This document shows, one piece after another, positions 53,052 through 61,837 of a stretch of 64,000 nucleotides of DNA. The translations under genes and the position numbers were made by a program. The notes beneath the pieces are model-generated. The model saw only the letters and a program-made list of their open reading frames with translations, made no database searches and was not told the origin of the DNA. This DNA is from Bradyrhizobium sp. OK095 (lineage in GTDB: Bacteria > Pseudomonadota > Alphaproteobacteria > Rhizobiales > Xanthobacteraceae): NCBI RefSeq assembly GCF_900109945.1, contig NZ_FOBX01000001.1:806001-870000 (forward strand). Direction: 5' to 3'. Numbering within the stretch: the first letter of the stretch is position 1; the number at the start of each line of letters is the position of its first letter.

Positions 53052-53981
53052 ATGCGCCGCATTGTCCTGTTCGCTTTAGCTATCGGCTTAATTAGTCCAT
53101 TGCTGGTTTCGGCACCGGCCCACGCCCAGGCGTCTCGAACCTGGGTCTCCGGCGTCGGTGACGACGCCAATCCCTGCAGCCGCACCGCACCCTGCAAGAC
53201 TTTCGCAGGAGCCATTTCCAAGACCGCCGCGGGCGGGGAAATCAACTGCTTGGATCCGGGTGGATTCGGAGCGGTCACCGTCACCAAGTCGATGACGATC
53301 TCCTGTCAAGCAGGGACCGCTGGCGTCGTCGTATCGGGGACCAACGGCGTTATCTTCTCCGGCGGAGCGAATGACTATCTCTACTTGAAGGGTTTGGATT
53401 TTGAAGGCCTCAGCACTGGGCTGAGCGGCGTCTTGTTCAACTCCGGCGCCCTTCTTCACGTCGAGGATTGCATAATCCGCGATTTCCTCACCGGCGGAAT
53501 CACAATTCAGCCGGCCACCAACGCAAGGTTTGTGGTTACACGCACGACGCTGTTCAACAACGGGAACGGCTCGACCGGAGCCGGCATCACGATCAAACCG
53601 AGTGGCGGCGGCACCTCTGGAGCCATCGATCACGTGATCGCCAACCGCAACACCACGGGCATTCAGGCGGACGGAAGCTCCGGCGGCGTCGTTAACGTCA
53701 GCGTCAGTGATTCCGTGCTCGCCGAAAATACGCTGATTGGGGCGAACGCGACCTCGTCTTCGGCCGTGGCGGGCATGATGCTTCGGCGCGTCGCCGTGAC
53801 CGGCAACGGCACGGGAATCCAGAACGCGGGTGGTGTGGCATTCATGCGCGTTGGAGATTCCCTGATCACCGCGAACGGAACCGGTGTCAATGGAGCGGTG
53901 AATTCGTACGGCACCAACCAGCTTGACCAGAACGGTGCCAACGGCACCTTGACGTTGCTTCCGGCGCCGGCCTTGAAATAA
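53052..53981 (+). CDS. Secreted right-handed beta-helix protein
   Basis: 309 residues from ATG 53052, after a strong GGAGGCAAAT. Signal peptide ~1-25 (APAHAQ). The opening TWVSGVGDDANPCSRTAPCK then TFAGAISKT is typical of pectate-lyase-fold/parallel beta-helix proteins, and the rest is short strands with Asn/Gly turns (TRTTLFNNGNGSTGAGITIK, LRRVAVTGNGTGIQNAGG). Four Cys in the first ~75 mature residues could form disulfides. Catalytic residues of pectate lyases are not evident, so it may be structural or bind glycans. A strong terminator follows. Confidence 0.82.
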   Translation: MRRIVLFALAIGLISPLLVSAPAHAQASRTWVSGVGDDANPCSRTAPCKTFAGAISKTAAGGEINCLDPGGFGAVTVTKSMTISCQAGTAGVVVSGTNGVIFSGGANDYLYLKGLDFEGLSTGLSGVLFNSGALLHVEDCIIRDFLTGGITIQPATNARFVVTRTTLFNNGNGSTGAGITIKPSGGGTSGAIDHVIANRNTTGIQADGSSGGVVNVSVSDSVLAENTLIGANATSSSAVAGMMLRRVAVTGNGTGIQNAGGVAFMRVGDSLITANGTGVNGAVNSYGTNQLDQNGANGTLTLLPAPALK

Positions 53982-54017
53982 CACCCCCGGCTGCGCTGCG
54001 GGTATCACAAAAGACCA

Positions 54018-54056
54018 ATGGCGCTCCGACGTCGTAATCGTCGGAGCGCCATTTTT
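54018..54056. terminator. Rho-independent terminator of the beta-helix gene
   Basis: Perfect 13-base stem ATGGCGCTCCGAC (54018-54030) with GTCGGAGCGCCAT (54040-54052), 9-base loop, then TTTTT overlapping the stem end. It lies 36 bases after the stop. Confidence 0.92.
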
Positions 54057-54206
54057 GCACGGAAGGTTTGCGTTCGAATATCGGATTTGGTCGGTCATGA
54101 TGATGGACTGATCGGGTTCTAGATAACCTGGGCGGCCATGCTATACTGATCCAATGATCCTTCCGCATGTCCCTACCCATGAGCGCGCCGGCAAATTTAG
54201 GTGCTT

Positions 54207-55124
54207 ATGCACGGCATGAGCGACAACGCGGCTTTTCGGCGCTGTCTGATCTGTAGCGCGGTCGAACAGATTGATGGTGAGAGGGTGTGGCCACCAGGCT
54301 GGCTATGTCCCGCGTGCGGCCATGTCTTTCCACAAGCGGACGGCGTTCCCTTGTTCGCCCCGGAGCTTGCCGACAGTATCAGCGGCTTCGATCCCAAAGC
54401 CTTCGAATACCTGGCCGAGCATGAGCCCGGTCATTTCTGGTTTGTCGCGCGCAACCTTCTGCTGGTCGGTCTGGCCGACAAGTTCTTTCCGCACGCGCGG
54501 CGGTTTCTGGAGATCGGCTGCGGCACCGGCTTCGTGTTGCGCGATTTCGCTCGATCCCGGCGCTGGGAACGCCTGGTTGGCTCCGAATTGCATCCGGCCG
54601 GGCTCGCTCACGCCAGACAAAGGCTGCCCTCCGAGGTGGAGTTCGTCCAGATGGATGCCCGGGATATCCCGGCCGTTGGTGCTTTCGACCTGACCGGCGC
54701 ATTCGATGTGATTGAACATATCGCCGACGACGAGGCGGTGCTGCGTGCATTGCGCTCCGCGACCGAAACCGGCGGGGGGACAATCATCGCAGTACCGCAA
54801 CATCAATGGTTGTGGAGCCGGGCCGACGAAGTCGCGCATCATGAGCGCCGCTACGGGCGCGGCGAACTTGAGGCGAAGCTGCGCCGCAACGGTTTCGATA
54901 TTCTGTTCTCGTCTTCGTTCACGGCGCTGCTGTTACCCCTGATGGCGGCCAGTCGTCTGGTGGCTCGGCGAAGGTCGGCGGATGAGGACGCCTATGAGTT
55001 CGGGTTGAGTTCTGCGGCCAATCGCGTGCTGCTTGCGATCCTCCGCGCCGAAGTCCGTTTAACGCTGGCCGGCGTCAGCTGGCCGGCAGGAGGCAGCCGG
55101 GTTGTCGTCGGGCGCGCTGCGTAG
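54207..55124 (+). CDS. SAM-dependent methyltransferase with zinc-ribbon N-terminus
   Basis: 305 residues if the ATG at 54207 is used (TTAGGTG nearby); GTG 54201 and ATG 54216 are alternatives. Paired cysteines RRCLICSAV and WLCPACGHVF (~12-40) form a likely zinc ribbon. SAM motif I is FLEIGCGTGFVLRDFA (~105-120), followed by FDVIEHIADDEAVLRAL. A pair of hydrophobic stretches near residues 225-245 may contact the membrane. Methyltransf_11/25-type enzyme; glycan or lipid acceptor likely given the neighbourhood. Confidence 0.84.
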   Translation: MHGMSDNAAFRRCLICSAVEQIDGERVWPPGWLCPACGHVFPQADGVPLFAPELADSISGFDPKAFEYLAEHEPGHFWFVARNLLLVGLADKFFPHARRFLEIGCGTGFVLRDFARSRRWERLVGSELHPAGLAHARQRLPSEVEFVQMDARDIPAVGAFDLTGAFDVIEHIADDEAVLRALRSATETGGGTIIAVPQHQWLWSRADEVAHHERRYGRGELEAKLRRNGFDILFSSSFTALLLPLMAASRLVARRRSADEDAYEFGLSSAANRVLLAILRAEVRLTLAGVSWPAGGSRVVVGRAA

Positions 55125-55227
55125 CGTGCGGGCACGCATGTGCATGGGCGGGGGCGTGATGGAGGCACCGTGCCCCGTACTGCGTCGGTGGACCGCTCTC
55201 GCTTGCGTGTGTTAAGGGTGGATTGCA

Positions 55228-55788
55228 ATGGAGAACGCCGAGACAAACGATCCTCAACTTCGCTGCCCCGCAGCTCGACGGCCGATGTTCGTTTTGCAAC
55301 GAGCATTGTGCGCTTTTGCCGTCGTGGCAATGCTGACGGCGTTTGGCATCCCGGCCCACGCCCAATCCCTCCGCCAAGGCGTCTCCGCCTTCAATCGCCA
55401 AAGCTATGTGACGGCATCACGCATTTTCATTCCGCTCGCCGAGCGGGGAAGTGCCGCGGCGCAGTCCTACCTCGGCTACATGTTCGAGACCGGCCGCGGT
55501 GTGCCGCTAAACTATACGGAAGCCGCGATGTGGTACCGGCGAGCGGCGGAGCAGGGCGACGGCCTCGCCCAATATTCGCTAGGGCTGCTCTACGACCGGG
55601 GCCAGGGCGTGCCGCAGGACATCGTCGAAGCTTCCAAATGGCTTAATTTGTCGACCGCCGCCGCGTCCCCGCGGACGCGCGAGGCACGGGCCCGGATCCG
55701 CGACGCCGTCACCACCAAGATGACGCGTGGGGAGATCGCGCAAGCGCGCCTGCGGGCGCTGGAATGGGCGCCGAGCCGCGAGCATTGA
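55228..55788 (+). CDS. Secreted Sel1-repeat protein
   Basis: 186 residues. A signal peptide or anchor lies around 25-45 (LCAFAVVAMLTAFGIPAHAQ), so either the ATG at 55228 gives a long N-region or the true start is the in-frame ATG at 55285. Then Sel1/TPR-like repeats of 36 residues: SAAAQSYLGYMFETGRGVP, DGLAQYSLGLLYDRGQGVP, and a C-terminal helix pair. Sel1 proteins act as scaffolds in signalling or envelope assembly. A truncated duplicate of its 3' part is present at 56632-56884. Confidence 0.82.
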   Translation: MENAETNDPQLRCPAARRPMFVLQRALCAFAVVAMLTAFGIPAHAQSLRQGVSAFNRQSYVTASRIFIPLAERGSAAAQSYLGYMFETGRGVPLNYTEAAMWYRRAAEQGDGLAQYSLGLLYDRGQGVPQDIVEASKWLNLSTAAASPRTREARARIRDAVTTKMTRGEIAQARLRALEWAPSREH

Positions 55789-55836
55789 GGCTCTTTATTC
55801 AGCGACCGGTCGGAGCGAGGCGCCACCGGCGTCTAG

Positions 55837-56592
55837 CTAGGCGATCGACGTGGGCCTGTTTCTGGCGACCATGACGAAGTGGTCGTAGGGAATTCGAAGG
55901 AGGTCGTGAAAGAAGCGAGGTTGAACCTCGAAGCCGAGGTCGCTCAGGAGTGCCAGGTAACCGTCGGGAGTCCTGATATTGAGTCCGGAGTCCAGCTTGT
56001 TGACGAGCTTGACGACCGCGCGCTGTCGCGGAAGCCAGACGTTGTCGAGCGTCACAATCCTTCCCCCCTCCTTGAGCAGGAGCTTCAACGAGGCAAACAA
56101 CGAACGAGCCTCGTCGTCGGAGAGATGATGGAGGAGAGCGGAAACATTGATCAGGTCGAAGCTTTTTTCGTCCTGCCGCAAATCATCGGCGGCGTTGCCG
56201 ACAATAAAACGGCCGCGGTCGCCGTAGATCTCCCGCGCGAACGCAATGTGTTTCTCATTGAGGTCCAAGCCGGTGTAGTCGAGAGAGGGCAGATAGGCGA
56301 GAATGTTTGCCGGGCCGCAGCCGACATCCAGCATCCTGATGCCGGGTCTTGGCTCCAGCGCTTCATTTACGTACCGCCTGATCCCATTGTCCGCGCCAAG
56401 TGCAAACATCAGTCCCTTGTAGAATAGCGGTAGTCGAACCGCCCGATAGAGGCCGGAAATTCGCTGAGCCACGTCTTGCTCCCAGTGCTGACCTGCTCGT
56501 CCGCTACGAAGGTTCAATACACGCGTCGAATAGAGGAAGCCAGTTTTCGGCTGTGGATTTTCCGAGGCTACCCGTCTCCTGTTGACATCCAT
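55837..56592 (-). CDS. SAM-dependent methyltransferase, probable insertion between Sel1 copies
   Basis: 251 residues from ATG 56592. SAM motif I RMLDVGCGPANILAYLP (~90-105), the acidic TGLDLNEKH, and FDLINVSALLHHLSDDEA. Class I methyltransferase of the Methyltransf_11/12 type. Base use differs from its neighbours: counted by hand, G+C is 33, 35 and 32 of 60 in the lines starting 56101, 56161 and 56521, against 43 of 60 at 55681 in the Sel1 gene. It lies on the opposite strand between a complete Sel1 gene and a broken copy. Acceptor unknown. Confidence 0.85.
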   Translation of the reverse strand: MDVNRRRVASENPQPKTGFLYSTRVLNLRSGRAGQHWEQDVAQRISGLYRAVRLPLFYKGLMFALGADNGIRRYVNEALEPRPGIRMLDVGCGPANILAYLPSLDYTGLDLNEKHIAFAREIYGDRGRFIVGNAADDLRQDEKSFDLINVSALLHHLSDDEARSLFASLKLLLKEGGRIVTLDNVWLPRQRAVVKLVNKLDSGLNIRTPDGYLALLSDLGFEVQPRFFHDLLRIPYDHFVMVARNRPTSIA

Positions 56593-56631
56593 GAACAGCA
56601 GTAGTTTAGGCAGCTTGCCTCTCTGTTCAGG

Positions 56632-56884
56632 CATCCCGCTCGCCGAGCGCGGCAATGCAGCGGCGCAGTCCTATCTCGGCTTTCTGTTCGAGACCGGCCG
56701 CGGCGTGCCGCAGGACATCGTCGAGGCCTCCAAATGGCTCAACCTGTCGACGGCCGCAGCGCCGCCGCCGGTGCGCGAGGCCCGGGTCCGGATCCGCGAT
56801 GCCGTCACCACCAAGATGACGCGCGGGGAGATCGCCCAGGCCCGCCTGCGGGCCCTGGAATGGGCGCCGAGCCGCGAGCACTGA
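56632..56884 (+). pseudogene. Truncated duplicate of the Sel1-repeat gene
   Basis: From 56632 the sequence resumes homology with 55428 onward of the intact gene: 56632-56710 matches 55428-55506 and 56711-56884 matches 55615-55788, both ending at the same stop and reading EWAPSREH. The 108 bases between (one exact 36-residue Sel1 repeat) are missing, with GTGCCG at both ends of the deleted stretch. Signal peptide and N-terminus are absent. A short open frame continues upstream to 56582 but overlaps the methyltransferase start. Confidence 0.85.
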
Positions 56885-57020
56885 TCTCCCGACGCCCGGC
56901 TTTCCCCCGGCCGTTCGGCCCCCCCAACAACAAAAACGCAAAAACAACCCCATGCACAGTAGGAGGACGACCGCGTCCCGCCTGCGCTGGAATGACGATT
57001 CATCCAGGGATCATCGCCCC

Positions 57021-57617
57021 TTAGCCCGGCCAACCGCCCAGCCAGCCCGCATACCAGGTCTCGCCCAGCCAACCGATCCAGATCGCCGGGGCTAGGAACA
57101 GCCCGAAGGGCAGGAAAGCGGTCCCGCGCAGCGGTCGTCTTCGCAGTGCGGCATTAGCCGCATAGGCGGCGATGGCGAGCAGCGCCGCCAGCTCGATCAC
57201 CGCAGCGACGGTCGCAAGGTCGAGCCAGGCCCCGCAGACCGCGGCGAGCTTGACGTCGCCGAGCCCGAGCCCGTCGCGGCCGCGCCAGCGCCGGTAGAGC
57301 GCCATCAGCAGCAGCAGCGGGAGCGCCACGGCGACGGCGCGGGCCACCGGCCAGAGCAGCGCCTCGATGCCGATATCCGGAACGAACGCGGCGGCACGGA
57401 GCAAGGCGAGCGCGAAAGCGGCCCCCGTCAGCGCGTTGGGAATGAGGTAGTGGCGGGCATCATACGCCGCGATCGCGAGCATCAGGGCGGCGAGGTACGC
57501 GCCGTACAGGCCCTCTGCGCCGGGCGCGGTGACGAGGCTTGCGAACACGCCCAGCAGCAGGGCAACGCTGAGTGCGAGCGCGGGGCCCGTTCCCTCGTTC
57601 ACAGCCTCTTCCGTCAC
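57021..57617 (-). CDS. gspO: Type IV prepilin peptidase (GspO, A24 family)
   Basis: 198 residues from GTG 57617. Two catalytic aspartates of the A24 family are in AAYDARHYLIPN (~51-62) and GLGDVKLA (~116-123, the GxGD motif). Six or so hydrophobic helices. Lacks the N-terminal zinc/methylase region of large GspO, so it resembles the short CpaA/TadV type. It would cleave the leaders of the pseudopilins GspG, GspH and GspI encoded 5 kb away. Begins 4 bases after the gspD stop, so cotranscribed with the secretin. Confidence 0.88.
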   Translation of the reverse strand: MTEEAVNEGTGPALALSVALLLGVFASLVTAPGAEGLYGAYLAALMLAIAAYDARHYLIPNALTGAAFALALLRAAAFVPDIGIEALLWPVARAVAVALPLLLLMALYRRWRGRDGLGLGDVKLAAVCGAWLDLATVAAVIELAALLAIAAYAANAALRRRPLRGTAFLPFGLFLAPAIWIGWLGETWYAGWLGGWPG

Positions 57618-57621
57618 GCTG

Positions 57622-60006
57622 TCAGCGCGCCGCCTTGGGCGGGCTCACGGTGACGACGGGATTGCTGGTGCCGACCAGGCGGCCGTTCATCTTGCTGCGC
57701 ATCTCCTCGGCGATGACATGCGCATCGACGCCGTCCTTGATCACGGTCGGGCGGATGAACAGGATCAGCTCGGTGCGTGCGCGTGCGTTGGTCTGATGCG
57801 AGAAGGCGTCGCCCACGCCGGGAATCGAATCCAGGATCGGGATGCCCTGGCGCTGCTTGTTCTCGGTCTCGCTGATCAAACCGGCGAGCAGCACGGTCTG
57901 GCCGCTCGTCACCGCGATCGAGCTCTTGACCCGGCGCTGCGAGATCGTCGGCGTCAGCGAATTGGCACTGCCGGCGGCGATGTTCGAGATCTCCTGCTCG
58001 ATGTCGAGCACGACATTGCCGTTGGCGTTGGCGCGCGGCAGCACGCGCAGGATGATGCCGGTGTTCTTGTAGTCGATGGTGTTGACCACGGTGTTGTTGG
58101 CGGTCAGCACCGTCGCGGTGCCGGTCGAGAACGGCACCTGGTCGCCGACCTGCAAGGTCGCCGGCTGATTGTCCAGCACCACCAGCGACGGGTTCGACAG
58201 CACCTTGACGTTGGTGATGCCGTGTAGCGCGTCGAGCACGACGCGCGGCGAGTTCTCGGAGCCGATCAGGAAGTTGAAGCCGGGCAGGACGCGCCCAACC
58301 AGCGCGCCGGCCGCAGTGTTGACGGCGTTGGACGCCGTTTCGACGGCACCGCTGCCAACCGTCGCGGCATTGCTGACGCCGGAGATGGTGTTGGAGATCG
58401 AGCCTTTCTGGCTCGCCAGGAAGAACTGCACGCCATAGTTCAGCTGGTCGTTCAGCGTCACCTCGGCGATCGTCGCCTCGATCGCGATCTGGCGCTGTGG
58501 CCGGTCGATTTGCCGGATGGTCTGCTCGACGATGCGCTGCGCCTCCTGGTTGGCGTAAACGAGCACCGCGTTGTTTGTCACGTCGGCGGTGAGCCGGACG
58601 TTCTGGAGGATGCCGTTGAGGCCCGGCTTCGCTCCGCCGCCCGACAGTGCGCCGAGGCCCGTGTCTTGCGCAGGCGTCGCCGATGCGGCCGGTGCGGGGC
58701 GGGCACCGAATGCCGATCCCCCGGGCGCGGTGACCGGAGTAGAGGCGCCGGCGGCGGCGGTCGGCAGCGCGCTGAGCGAGGCCACCGGATTGTTCGACGT
58801 CGAGGTCGAGATCCCGGCGCCCGGCGAAATCTGGCTCGAGGCGTTGTCGAGCGTCGAGCTGCTCGTCGCGCCCTGGCTGAACAGCATGTCGTTCAGCATT
58901 GCCACGATCAGCTTGGAATTGCCGTAGCGCAGCGGATAGGACTTCAGGTTCACCCCGTCGGTGTCGGAGCGATCGAGCCGCGCGATCCAGGTCTGCGCGC
59001 GTTTGAGGTATTCCGGCTTCTGGGTGACCACGAGGATCGCGTTCTGCCGCGCGATCGGCTGGAGCTTGATCATGTTCTGGCTCATGCCGCCTTCACCGGA
59101 ATCCATGATCTTCTCGATCTCGGTGATGACGGGCTCCGGCGAGGAATTGCGCACCGGGAAGATGCCGACGGACTGCCCGCGCATCCAGTCGGCGTCGAAG
59201 GAGAGAATGGTGTCGACCGCGGTGGCGCGGTCGGTGCCGCTGCCGCTGACGAGCAGTGTGTTGCGGGCGTTGTCGGACCGCATGGTCGAGGCCTTCACGC
59301 CGAAGGCATCGAGCAGCTTGAAGATGTTCTGCGCCGAGACATAGCGCAGCGGCACCACCGTGACGCCCTGGCCGGCCGCCGCGTTCGCCGCGCGGTCGAC
59401 GCCGCCGGGACCGGCTTCCGGCGCCGGCAGCAGGCGATAGCCGGTGCGGTCGCGCACCAATGCGACGCCGGACATGCGCAGCGCGTTTTCCAGCACGAAC
59501 AGCGCGTCCGCCTTGGGGACCGGCCGCACCGAGGCCAGCGTCACGGTTCCCTGCACCCGCGGATCGATCGTGTAGCCGACGTTCATTACGTCACCAAGAA
59601 TGACCTTTGCGACGGTGGCGACCGGTGCGTTCTCGAAATTGAGGTCGTAGCCGCTGCCGCCGGAATCGTCGCGCTCGGCAAGAGCACCGCCTTGCGGCGT
59701 TGCACCATCGCTCAGATAGATCGCGGGCTTGGACGATCTCGCCTGCGCGACGCCACCCGATCCCGTGTCCGCGGGTTGCCGCGGCTGGAGATCGAGGGAG
59801 CGGATCTTGTCGGCAATGTCCTGGGCGCGCGGATCCTTTGGATCTGCTTCCACGGACTGGTCGGCGGTGACGATGCAGGCGCCGAGCACGAAGGCGGAGG
59901 ACAGCAGGATGAGCGTTCCAGGCAACGCCGAGCGGAGTCGCAAAAGCGGCTGGACCACTTCAAACAAAATACGCCTGCCAACGCTGGAAGTGATTGGAAA
60001 TTGCAT
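57622..60006 (-). CDS. gspD: Type II secretion outer-membrane secretin GspD
   Basis: 794 residues from ATG 60006 (AAGGGGG upstream). A lipoprotein signal ends LGAC (Cys44). N0 domain at ~130-200 (LNFENAPVATVAKVILGDVM), then N1-N3 domains (PLRYVSAQNIFKLLDAFGVK; FPVRNSSPEPVITEIEKIM), a Ser/Ala/Pro-rich insertion around 395-460, and the secretin domain with VLSNPSLVVLDNQPATLQVG and the C-terminal TELILFIRPTVI. It forms the outer-membrane channel. The lipid anchor suggests self-targeting without a GspS pilotin. Divergent from gspE. Confidence 0.93.
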   Translation of the reverse strand: MQFPITSSVGRRILFEVVQPLLRLRSALPGTLILLSSAFVLGACIVTADQSVEADPKDPRAQDIADKIRSLDLQPRQPADTGSGGVAQARSSKPAIYLSDGATPQGGALAERDDSGGSGYDLNFENAPVATVAKVILGDVMNVGYTIDPRVQGTVTLASVRPVPKADALFVLENALRMSGVALVRDRTGYRLLPAPEAGPGGVDRAANAAAGQGVTVVPLRYVSAQNIFKLLDAFGVKASTMRSDNARNTLLVSGSGTDRATAVDTILSFDADWMRGQSVGIFPVRNSSPEPVITEIEKIMDSGEGGMSQNMIKLQPIARQNAILVVTQKPEYLKRAQTWIARLDRSDTDGVNLKSYPLRYGNSKLIVAMLNDMLFSQGATSSSTLDNASSQISPGAGISTSTSNNPVASLSALPTAAAGASTPVTAPGGSAFGARPAPAASATPAQDTGLGALSGGGAKPGLNGILQNVRLTADVTNNAVLVYANQEAQRIVEQTIRQIDRPQRQIAIEATIAEVTLNDQLNYGVQFFLASQKGSISNTISGVSNAATVGSGAVETASNAVNTAAGALVGRVLPGFNFLIGSENSPRVVLDALHGITNVKVLSNPSLVVLDNQPATLQVGDQVPFSTGTATVLTANNTVVNTIDYKNTGIILRVLPRANANGNVVLDIEQEISNIAAGSANSLTPTISQRRVKSSIAVTSGQTVLLAGLISETENKQRQGIPILDSIPGVGDAFSHQTNARARTELILFIRPTVIKDGVDAHVIAEEMRSKMNGRLVGTSNPVVTVSPPKAAR

Positions 60007-60134
60007 CCGATCCCCCTTGGTTCGGACGCGCAATAGTTTGCGCCACGATTATGTTTTTGCTAAGAAATAAGTCAAGGGTAAAGGGCCTCCTGGCCCCGCC
60101 GAAGTTGTTGCATTCAGGTAACAAGGTCAACGCT

Positions 60135-61832
60135 GTGAATGCGATGCGCGACCGCTCCGCAGATAGCTTCCGGCAGCACCTCCTGGAAAAGTACTCACTG
60201 CCGCCGCGGGCGCGCGCCCATGCGGACAAGTCGGGCAATCCCGCGCTCACGCGCCCATTGCGCGAATTGTGGGAGGCCACCGATCTTTCTGCGGCCGAAT
60301 TCGCCGACGAAGTCTCCGACTATTTTGCAATGCCGCGGCTGAGCCTTCCGCAATTGCTCGCGGCCACGCCCCGTCTCGACGGCTTTTCGCGCCGCTTCCT
60401 GCGTGAATCCACCATCTTTCCTTTCAGCGCGACCAATGACGTCTTTCAGCTGGCTGTTGCCGACCCCTCCGACACGGCGGCCATTCGCGCCGCCGAAATC
60501 GTGTTCGGAACGCCGGTCGATGTCGTCGTGGCGTCATATGAGGACATTACGACAGTCCTCGATCAACGGGCCGAGGCCGACGACGCCAATGCCGATCGAA
60601 GCGGCAGGAGCGTTGCGCAACAATCCGACGACGACATCGAGAGCCTGCGCGATCTCGCCAGCGGCGCGCCGGTGGTGCGTGCGCTCAACGATCTGCTGGA
60701 GCGCGCGGTGGATTTGCGTGCCAGCGACATTCACGTCGAACCATTCCGTGCCGGGCTCACGGTGCGCATGCGCGTCGACGGCTTGCTGCGCGCGCTGCCG
60801 TCGCCGCACGGCATCCCGCCGCAGGCGCTGATCTCGCGCATCAAGATTCTCGCCAGCCTCAACATCGCGGAACGGCGGCTGCCGCAGGACGGCGCGGCGC
60901 GCGTGCGCGTCGGGCGCAGCGAGATCGACGTCCGCGTCGCGACCATGCCGACGCAGCACGGCGAGAGCGCAGTCATTCGCTTGTTGCCGCGCGACCGCGG
61001 CCTGCTCGAGATGAGCAAGCTTGGTCTGGCCGCGCGCGACGAGAGCCTGATGACGCGGCTGCTGGCGATGCCGCACGGCATGATCGTCGTCACCGGACCG
61101 ACCGGCAGCGGCAAGACCACGACGCTTGCGACCATGCTGTCGATCCTGAACGAGCCGACGCGAAAAATCCTCACCATCGAGGATCCCGTCGAATACGAGA
61201 TCCCCGGCATCAACCAGTCCCAGGTCAAGCCGTCGATCGGGCTGACCTTCGCCTCGGCGATGCGCGCCTTCGTGCGCCAGGACCCCGACGTGATCATGGT
61301 CGGCGAAGTTCGCGACGCCGAGACCGCTCATATCGCGATCCATGCCGCGCTGACCGGCCATCTCGTGCTGACGACGCTGCACACCGAGACGGCGGCGGCC
61401 GCCATGCCGCGGCTGATCGATCTCGGCATCGAGGGTTTCCTGCTGAAGTCCACGCTGCGTGCGGTGGTGGCGCAGCGTCTGGTGCGCATGCTCTGCGACC
61501 GCTGCAAGGTACCGCATGCTCTGACCGAGGCCGATCTCGCCAAGGACCCGCGCTTTGCCATCATCGGTTTCAAGTGCGGCGAGGTCGTGCACGAGGCCGG
61601 TGGCTGCGAACGCTGCGGCGGTACCGGCTATCGCGGCCGCAACGGCGTGTTCGAGATCCTTGAAATGTCCGACGAGGTGCGTGCGTTGGTCGGACCGCAG
61701 ACGGATTCCCACAGCATCGATGCCGCCGCGATGCGGGGCGGCATGACCACGATGCTGGAGGACGCGGTGGCCAAATGCCGGGCCGGCCTCACCACCGTGC
61801 CCGAAGTCTTCCGCGTCACAACGGTGCGCTGA
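60135..61832 (+). CDS. gspE: Type II secretion ATPase GspE
   Basis: 565 residues from GTG 60135 (AAGGT eight bases upstream); ATG 60144 is an alternative and the frame is open further back to 59994 into gspD. N1E-like domain ~60-165, then the ATPase core: Walker A GPTGSGKT (321-328), Asp-box region TIEDPVEYEIPGINQSQV, Walker B with RQDPDVIMVGEVRDAE, His-box HLVLTTLHTE. The tetracysteine zinc site is C454/C457 and C491/C494. It powers pseudopilus assembly with GspF. Confidence 0.93.
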   Translation: MNAMRDRSADSFRQHLLEKYSLPPRARAHADKSGNPALTRPLRELWEATDLSAAEFADEVSDYFAMPRLSLPQLLAATPRLDGFSRRFLRESTIFPFSATNDVFQLAVADPSDTAAIRAAEIVFGTPVDVVVASYEDITTVLDQRAEADDANADRSGRSVAQQSDDDIESLRDLASGAPVVRALNDLLERAVDLRASDIHVEPFRAGLTVRMRVDGLLRALPSPHGIPPQALISRIKILASLNIAERRLPQDGAARVRVGRSEIDVRVATMPTQHGESAVIRLLPRDRGLLEMSKLGLAARDESLMTRLLAMPHGMIVVTGPTGSGKTTTLATMLSILNEPTRKILTIEDPVEYEIPGINQSQVKPSIGLTFASAMRAFVRQDPDVIMVGEVRDAETAHIAIHAALTGHLVLTTLHTETAAAAMPRLIDLGIEGFLLKSTLRAVVAQRLVRMLCDRCKVPHALTEADLAKDPRFAIIGFKCGEVVHEAGGCERCGGTGYRGRNGVFEILEMSDEVRALVGPQTDSHSIDAAAMRGGMTTMLEDAVAKCRAGLTTVPEVFRVTTVR

Positions 61833-61837
61833 CGCCC

